This document shows, in pieces, positions 1 through 4,438 of a stretch of DNA of 7,319 bases. The stretch's first letter is position 1, and the number at the start of each line of letters is the position of its first letter. A program made the position numbers and the translations under genes. The stretch is from an uncultured Eudoraea sp. (lineage in GTDB: Bacteria; Bacteroidota; Bacteroidia; Flavobacteriales; Flavobacteriaceae). A model generated the notes under the pieces. It made no database searches. It saw nothing but the letters and a program-made list of their open reading frames with translations, and was not told the DNA's origin. The stretch spans positions 1 through 7,319 of the forward strand of contig CAJQNH010000056.1 of NCBI GenBank assembly GCA_905479615.1, read 5' to 3'.

Positions 1-309
1 GCCAGTTCGGGTCCACTGACAGTGGCATTGGATATAACCATTGATGAGGAGCTAAAACAAGAGGGGATAGCTCGGGAACTTGTAAATAGGATTCAAAACC
101 TGAGAAAAGATTCTGGTTTTGAAGTAACAGATAAAATAGATATAAGAATTTTAAAGGACGGTTTAGTCGAAAGAGCAGTTAAGAGTAACATTAGTTATAT
201 AAAAAACGAAACTTTAACCTCTGAACTTAATTTTGAAGAAAAAATGGAAGATGGCGTGGCCATTTCCTTTGATGATGTAAACACAAAATTGTCTATCCAA
301 AAACACTAA
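1..309 (+). CDS. ileS: Isoleucyl-tRNA synthetase, C-terminal end (partial, 5' truncated by window)
   Basis: This is the last 102 codons of a gene that enters from the left edge in frame 1; the ATG-free start and continuous reading from base 1 show truncation by the window, not a short gene. IleS charges tRNA(Ile) with isoleucine in the cytoplasm. The visible part is the extreme C-terminal extension behind the anticodon-binding region. It contains LTVALDITIDEELKQEGIAR, then RELVNRIQNLRKDSGFEVTD, a stretch typical of the C-terminal domain of long bacterial and eukaryotic-type IleS proteins. The catalytic HIGH and KMSKS motifs lie outside the window, so function rests on the tail alone. The stop at 307-309 is 4 nt from the next start, indicating cotranscription with the DksA-like gene. 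Identification is confident because this tail is highly conserved in Bacteroidota. Confidence 0.9.
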   Translation, partial: ASSGPLTVALDITIDEELKQEGIARELVNRIQNLRKDSGFEVTDKIDIRILKDGLVERAVKSNISYIKNETLTSELNFEEKMEDGVAISFDDVNTKLSIQKH

Positions 310-313
310 AATT

Positions 314-697
314 ATGGGACAAGATTTAAAAATAAGGTATACCGATAAAGAATTAGAAGAATTCAAGGTACTTATAGAAGAAAAGATAGAGAAAGCTCAA
401 AGCCATCTCCAATTACTCAGGAGCTCTTACATGAATGATGGGAATAATGGTACTGATGATACCTCTCCAACATTCAAGGCATTCGAAGAAGGTTCAGAGA
501 CAATGAGTAAAGAAGCCAATACTCAGTTAGCAATACGTCAGGAAAAATTTATTCGGGATCTTAAGAATGCATTGCTGAGGATAGAAAATAAGACCTATGG
601 TATTTGCCGGGTAACAGGGAAACTTATTAATAAAGACAGGCTTAAGTTGGTACCTCACGCTACTCTTAGCATTGAGGCCAAAAACATGCAAAAATAG
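314..697 (+). CDS. TraR/DksA-family transcriptional regulator with degenerate zinc finger
   Basis: The 127-residue product resembles DksA, which binds RNA polymerase through its secondary channel and acts with ppGpp on stringent-response promoters. Residues about 10-90 are two charged helices suited to a coiled coil, broken near 41-56 by a polar loop (NDGNNGTDDTSPT) where DksA has its acidic tip. The C-terminal part, from YGICRVTGKL through PHATLSIEAK, matches the TraR/DksA zinc-finger region. Only Cys98 of the usual four zinc ligands remains: the CxxC pair reads CRVT and the second pair is absent, so zinc binding is unlikely. This state is common in the Bacteroidota branch as I know it. The gene starts 4 nt after ileS. 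I leave the symbol blank because equivalence to E. coli dksA is inferred; the family call is confident. Confidence 0.88.
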   Translation: MGQDLKIRYTDKELEEFKVLIEEKIEKAQSHLQLLRSSYMNDGNNGTDDTSPTFKAFEEGSETMSKEANTQLAIRQEKFIRDLKNALLRIENKTYGICRVTGKLINKDRLKLVPHATLSIEAKNMQK

Positions 698-968
698 AGA
701 TCAGCTACTATTTATCTCTTGTTTATTAATCTAATAGAGAATAAAATTTTAGGCATTTATATTGCCGTAAATCCACTCAGTGTCTTCTATTTTACAGTTA
801 GCAATGCTTTGTCAGTTCCAGTAGAAATTCTATGTAATCTATTAGAAAGCTAGCGCATTCTAATAAAGAAGAAGATTTCGTATTTTCCACCGGTTTGTTT
901 TAAATGAATATCCTGCCCTTTTGTTGGTAGAATAATCCCTATTTTAGCCGAATCTATTTTAAAAAAGA
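698..968. other. Intergenic gap between the DksA-like gene and lspA
   Basis: This 271-nt stretch has no plus-strand reading frame of useful length. It holds a perfect 8-bp inverted repeat at 840-865 (listed separately) and a weaker 6-bp one at 696-719 that overlaps the preceding stop codon. I found no TAnnTTTG box well placed for lspA; the closest, around 914-921, lacks the TA. On the minus strand, 850-975 is open for 41 codons but has no ATG near its beginning, so I do not call it a gene. lspA may depend on readthrough from ileS or on a promoter I cannot recognise. Confidence 0.6.
840..865. repeat. Perfect 8-bp inverted repeat (possible hairpin) upstream of lspA
   Basis: The arms TATTAGAA (840-847) and TTCTAATA (858-865) are exact reverse complements around a 10-nt loop, agctagcgca, which itself contains the palindrome gctagc. 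No T-run follows on either strand, so it is not an intrinsic terminator. It could be an operator, a processing site in the ileS-to-lspA transcript, or chance in AT-rich DNA. The palindrome is seen directly; any function is unsupported. Confidence 0.5.
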
Positions 969-1589
969 ATGAATATTAAGAGGTCAATGCTGATTATAGT
1001 GATTGTTTTACTAATAGATCAGCTTAGTAAAATATATATAAAAACTCATTTTGAACTAGGAGAATCAACAGAGGTTTTTTCTTGGTTTAGAATTCTTTTT
1101 ATTGAGAACGAAGGAGCCGCCTGGGGCGCCAAATTAAGTGATATTTTACCTATATCAGACAAAATTGGCAAATTGGTTCTCACTGTTTTTCGCCTTTTTG
1201 CTATTATCGGAATTGGATATTGGCTTTATGACATTATTAAGAAGAAAACAACGGTAACTCTTATTACTGCTGTTTCCCTAATTTTTGCCGGAGCGCTTGG
1301 AAATATTCTTGATTCTTTATTCTATGGAATATTTTTCAACGACAGTTACAACCAGATAGCGACATTATTTTCTGAAGAACCATATGGGAGCTTATTTTAT
1401 GGTAAAGTAGTTGACATGCTTTATTTTCCATTAATTGACACGAATTGGCCGGAATGGGTTCCTTGGATTGGAGGGGATAATTTTCGATTTTTTGAGCCGG
1501 TATTTAATGTTGCAGATACCGCCATTAGCACAGGGGTAGGCATATTAATTGTATTTAATAAAAAGGCTTTTGGAAAAAAAGCATTTTAA
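969..1589 (+). CDS. lspA: Lipoprotein signal peptidase (signal peptidase II)
   Basis: LspA is the inner-membrane aspartyl protease that removes signal peptides from diacylglyceryl-modified prolipoproteins, after Lgt. The 206-residue protein shows the family blocks in order: DQLSK (Asp17) in the first membrane helix, IENEGAAWG (45-53), GALGNILDSLFYG (108-120), KVVDM (146-150) and FNVADTAIS (179-187). By homology the catalytic pair is Asp149 and Asp183. Hydrophobic segments near 6-19, 67-86, 97-118 and 184-197 fit four membrane helices. It is about 40 residues longer than the E. coli enzyme, mainly through an extension between the GNILD block and the catalytic aspartates (about 121-175), which I associate with Bacteroidota LspA. 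The ATG at 969 puts hydrophobic helix 1 at the right distance; no Shine-Dalgarno is visible. The stop overlaps that of the convergent cyclo-ligase gene. Confidence 0.96.
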   Translation: MNIKRSMLIIVIVLLIDQLSKIYIKTHFELGESTEVFSWFRILFIENEGAAWGAKLSDILPISDKIGKLVLTVFRLFAIIGIGYWLYDIIKKKTTVTLITAVSLIFAGALGNILDSLFYGIFFNDSYNQIATLFSEEPYGSLFYGKVVDMLYFPLIDTNWPEWVPWIGGDNFRFFEPVFNVADTAISTGVGILIVFNKKAFGKKAF

Positions 1590-2146
1590 AAAACATAGGC
1601 TTTCTCTGGAGTAACACAGTAATCCATTGGAATATCATGTTTCTGTATATCACTAATTTTATCCACAGGCTTAAATAAGGAAAGACCAATTTTGATAACA
1701 TCATCTCGACATTCCTTTAAAAACTTATCGTAGAAACCTTTGCCATAACCCACCCTGTATCCACGTTTATCAAATGCCAAAAGAGGAATAAATACTACAT
1801 CTATTTTAACCGGAGGCACTTCTAATCCGTCCACGGGCTCCGGAATATTCCATTTGTTTTTTCTTAAAACGGTATTATCTGTAAGTAAATAATGAACGAG
1901 ATTAGTCTCATCTAACACCTTTGGGAGTGCAATATTTTTATCTTTTCCCTGTAGAATAGACAAAATGAAACCCGTATCAATTTCATTTTTTTCTACAATT
2001 GATAAAAAGAGGTGATAAAAATCAAACGTCCAGACGGGTAAATCCAATACCCTGTTAGAAATTTCTAAGCTGTAGTTTGAAACTGTTTCTGAAGACAATT
2101 CATTTCTAAATTGAAGGTAGTTTAATCGAAGCTCTTTTTTTAGCAT
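1586..2146 (-). CDS. ygfA: 5-formyltetrahydrofolate cyclo-ligase
   Basis: This enzyme (5,10-methenyltetrahydrofolate synthetase) uses ATP to convert 5-formyl-THF into 5,10-methenyl-THF in the cytoplasm, returning the stored folate to one-carbon metabolism. The 186-residue length is normal for bacterial members. Family features include basic N-terminal residues (KKELR), ALPKV (73-77), WNIPEP (99-104), DVVFIPLLAFD (116-126) and the nucleotide-binding signature GYRVGYGKGFYD (129-140). The C-terminal HDIPMDYCVTPEK (160-172) is also characteristic. The ATG at 2146-2144 gives the expected N-terminus, with no clear ribosome binding site. It is transcribed toward lspA, with the stops overlapping by 4 nt, and away from uvrC. 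The symbol is borrowed from E. coli; the family assignment is confident. Confidence 0.94.
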   Translation of the reverse strand: MLKKELRLNYLQFRNELSSETVSNYSLEISNRVLDLPVWTFDFYHLFLSIVEKNEIDTGFILSILQGKDKNIALPKVLDETNLVHYLLTDNTVLRKNKWNIPEPVDGLEVPPVKIDVVFIPLLAFDKRGYRVGYGKGFYDKFLKECRDDVIKIGLSLFKPVDKISDIQKHDIPMDYCVTPEKAYVF

Positions 2147-2182
2147 AAATACCGATTAAACCTGTAGCTAGTTTGGGGAACT

Positions 2183-2196
2183 ATTTTAATTAAAAT
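2183..2196. repeat. 14-nt perfect palindrome upstream of the cyclo-ligase gene
   Basis: ATTTTAATTAAAAT is its own reverse complement and lies 37-50 nt before the cyclo-ligase start on the minus strand, where regulator or polymerase contacts would be expected. It consists only of A and T, so chance is a serious alternative in this AT-rich gap. The palindrome is seen directly; an operator role is inference. Confidence 0.35.
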
Positions 2197-2562
2197 TAAT
2201 CCTTTGCCGCAACAGCAAAATATATTTTAAAAAATAGCATCAAAATAAGGTACATACCTAACGTGATGACATAATTTTCCATGCGGGTAATAAATTTTTA
2301 TGGTTAAATATAAAGAAATAAATATCTATTGTCCTATTAAAGGCACTATTTAATCGTTGAAATGCACAACTTTTACAATTCTCTTAACATTTTCCCAACT
2401 ATTAAATAATGCAAGAACCTTAAGTATTTGATATTATAAAGCTGAAATTCAAAGGATTATCTTATAGCAAGAGATATTTATATTTTTTCCTGCAAAAATT
2501 GTTAATCGATGGTGATAATAAATTTTCAATTTTGGCCTTGTGATTTTAAACTTAACATGAGT

Positions 2563-2593
2563 GTTACACAGTTAATTATAATTGTATTGTAAC
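2563..2593. promoter_or_regulatory. Nested inverted repeat abutting the uvrC -7 box (possible operator)
   Basis: GTTACA (2563-2568) and TGTAAC (2588-2593) are exact reverse complements 19 nt apart. Between them lies the 10-nt palindrome AATTATAATT (2574-2583), whose centre is within half a base of the outer repeat's centre. The right arm ends one base before the predicted -7 element, so a bound protein would cover the -33 to -7 spacer. This position suits a repressor site. No regulator gene is present in the window and I do not recognise the motif. Confidence 0.35.
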
Positions 2594-2602
2594 TTACCTT
2601 TG
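2571..2602 (+). promoter_or_regulatory. Predicted Bacteroidota-type promoter for uvrC
   Basis: TACCTTTG at 2595-2602 matches the Bacteroidota -7 consensus TAnnTTTG exactly. The -33 side is weak: GTTA at 2571-2574 lies 20 nt upstream and only partly resembles TTTG. Transcription would begin near 2608, giving a leader of about 25 nt before the uvrC ATG. Its placement just ahead of uvrC and the exact -7 match support the call; the poor -33 element lowers confidence. Confidence 0.55.
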
Positions 2603-2633
2603 TATTGAAGAGAACTATTCCGTATACAAATTT

Positions 2634-4421
2634 ATGCCCGAGATACCATTAGAGATTAAACTAAGTACATTACCTGACAGTCCGGGAGTATATCAATTCT
2701 ATGATGCGGATGGTAAAATATTATATGTGGGTAAGGCAAAGAATCTTAAAAAAAGGGTTTCTTCTTATTTTCATAAGACGCATGAGTACGGAAAGACCCG
2801 TGTAATGGTAAAGAAAATAGATTCCTTAAAACACATAGTTGTAAAAACGGAATCTGATGCATTACTTCTGGAGAATAACCTGATAAAAAAATATCAGCCA
2901 AGGTATAATGTGCTGCTTAAGGACGATAAATCCTATCCATGGATTTGTATTAAAAATGAACGCTTTCCAAGAATATTTCCGACCCGAAAGCTTATAAAAG
3001 ACGGTTCTGAATATTATGGCCCATATACAAGTATGAAAACCGTAAAAATTTTACTTGAACTTATAAAAAGTGTTTATCCTCTGCGGACTTGTAATTATGA
3101 TTTGTCCCCTGAAAAAATAAATGCCGGAAAATATAAATTATGCCTGGAATACCATCTTGGAAATTGCAAAGGTCCGTGTGAAGGTCTTCAAAATTCTGAA
3201 GAGTACCATAAACAAATAGATGATATAAGACAGATAATCAAAGGTAATTTTAAGTCCTCCATTCATTATTTTAAAACACAAATGAAGACGCTTGCGAAGG
3301 AGATGCAATTTGAAGAAGCACAGCGTGTCAAGGATAAAATTGAAGTTCTGGAGAATTATCAGGTTAAATCTACTATAGTAAATCCCAAAATAAACAATGT
3401 TGATGTATTTAGTATTATTTCTGATGATGCATTTGCCTATGTAAATTTTCTTCAACTTTCCCACGGATCAATAGTTCGGTCGCACACCATGGAAATAAAA
3501 AAGAAATTGGAAGAATCCGATAAAGAACTTTTACAATTGGCAATTATTGAAATCCGACAGCGTTTTGACTCTCAGTCCAACGAACTTCTTCTTCCTTTTA
3601 CATGTGTTGTAAGCGATAATTTAAAAATCACAGTTCCCAAATTAGGAGATAAAAAGAAACTATTGGAATTGTCTGAAAGAAATTCGAAGTACTTCAGGCA
3701 GGAAAGATTTAAACAGGTAAAAATTACAGATCCGGATAGACATTCAAACCGGATTATGGCTCAGATGAAGACAGATCTTCGCCTTGCTGAAGAGCCAAGG
3801 CATATTGAGTGTTTTGACAATTCAAACATACAGGGAAGTAATCCCGTTGCGGCTTGTGTGGTTTTCAGAAATGGGAAACCATATAAAAAAGACTACAGGC
3901 ATTTTAATATTAAAACTGTAGATGGCCCTGATGATTACAAATCTATGGAGGAGGTGGTGCACAGACGCTATAAAAGATTATTGGAGGAAGATTCGGGACT
4001 ACCTCAACTTATAGTGATCGACGGGGGCAAAGGCCAACTGTCTTCCGCTGTAAAGAGCCTGGATTTACTAGGTCTCAGAGGCAAAATAGCAATTATTGGG
4101 ATAGCGAAAAGGCTGGAAGAAATTTATTTTCCGAATGACACAATACCCTTATACCTGGACAAAAAATCTGAGTCCTTAAAGATAATTCAACAATTAAGAA
4201 ATGAGGCCCATAGATTCGGGATTACTTTTCACAGAAATAAGAGAAGTAAAGCTGCTATTGATTCTGAATTGGAACAGATTAAAGGCGTGGGTAAGAAAAC
4301 AGCAGAAGTATTGCTACAAAACTTTAAATCTGTCAATAGAATTAAAAAAGCTTCTATTGAGGATCTTTCAAAAACTGTTGGACATTCTATGGCAAAGAAA
4401 ATTTATGAAAACTTCCATTAA
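2634..4421 (+). CDS. uvrC: UvrABC excinuclease subunit C
   Basis: UvrC joins the UvrB-DNA complex in nucleotide excision repair and cuts the damaged strand on both sides of the lesion. At 595 residues it is full length. Order: GIY-YIG nuclease (about 14-95) with GVY 18-20, YVG 31-33, Arg41 and Glu80 as the likely 3'-incision residues. A four-cysteine set follows at 153, 170, 178 and 182, in the place of the Fe-S ligands reported for E. coli UvrC. Next are a UVR UvrB-binding motif near 207-241 and the RNase H-like 5'-incision domain with Asp395 (CFDNS), Asp463 (VIDGGKGQ), probable Asp509 and His526 (EAHRFG). Tandem helix-hairpin-helix motifs for DNA binding end the protein (about 545-595, IKGVGKKTAEVLL). 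The ATG at 2634 fits the usual N-terminus and lies about 25 nt downstream of the predicted transcription start. The lipase gene follows after 17 nt. Confidence 0.98.
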   Translation: MPEIPLEIKLSTLPDSPGVYQFYDADGKILYVGKAKNLKKRVSSYFHKTHEYGKTRVMVKKIDSLKHIVVKTESDALLLENNLIKKYQPRYNVLLKDDKSYPWICIKNERFPRIFPTRKLIKDGSEYYGPYTSMKTVKILLELIKSVYPLRTCNYDLSPEKINAGKYKLCLEYHLGNCKGPCEGLQNSEEYHKQIDDIRQIIKGNFKSSIHYFKTQMKTLAKEMQFEEAQRVKDKIEVLENYQVKSTIVNPKINNVDVFSIISDDAFAYVNFLQLSHGSIVRSHTMEIKKKLEESDKELLQLAIIEIRQRFDSQSNELLLPFTCVVSDNLKITVPKLGDKKKLLELSERNSKYFRQERFKQVKITDPDRHSNRIMAQMKTDLRLAEEPRHIECFDNSNIQGSNPVAACVVFRNGKPYKKDYRHFNIKTVDGPDDYKSMEEVVHRRYKRLLEEDSGLPQLIVIDGGKGQLSSAVKSLDLLGLRGKIAIIGIAKRLEEIYFPNDTIPLYLDKKSESLKIIQQLRNEAHRFGITFHRNKRSKAAIDSELEQIKGVGKKTAEVLLQNFKSVNRIKKASIEDLSKTVGHSMAKKIYENFH

Positions 4422-4438
4422 TCCTATATCTTAACCAT

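Larger units (their letters stand above)
2147..2633. other. Divergent AT-rich intergenic region between cyclo-ligase gene and uvrC
   Basis: These 487 nt separate two divergently transcribed genes and must hold both of their control regions. I see a good plus-strand promoter for uvrC at the right end and a 14-nt palindrome 37-50 nt upstream of the cyclo-ligase start. There is also a short inverted repeat, ATTAAA (2336-2341) with TTTAAT (2349-2354). Only tiny reading frames occur, for example 17 codons from about 2300 and 15 from about 2362, and I do not support these as genes. No tRNA, recognised riboswitch or known small RNA fold could be identified by eye. No clean CAAAnnTA (minus-strand -7) element sits close to the cyclo-ligase start. 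Confidence 0.6.

Noticed and set aside
696..719. Possible terminator after the DksA-like gene (AGAGAT/ATCTCT)
   Set aside because: The stem is 6 weak base pairs around a 12-nt loop, overlaps the stop codon, and is followed only by ttgttta, not a proper T-run.
2298..2410. Two very small plus-strand frames (17 and 15 codons) in the divergent gap
   Set aside because: Short frames like these are common by chance, and neither shows a promoter, a ribosome site or a recognisable peptide.
2627..2634. CAAATTTA, a minus-strand TAnnTTTG match at the uvrC start
   Set aside because: No -33 element lies about 20 nt to its right, and it would give the cyclo-ligase gene a leader of about 475 nt; chance match in AT-rich DNA.
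3138..3464. 108-codon minus-strand reading frame inside uvrC
   Set aside because: It lies wholly antisense to well-conserved UvrC coding sequence, and its product is a low-complexity Ile/Phe/Leu-rich string with no recognisable domain.
4201..4434. 77-codon plus-strand frame at the uvrC 3' end
   Set aside because: It is a shadow in another frame of the helix-hairpin-helix part of UvrC, with no family features.
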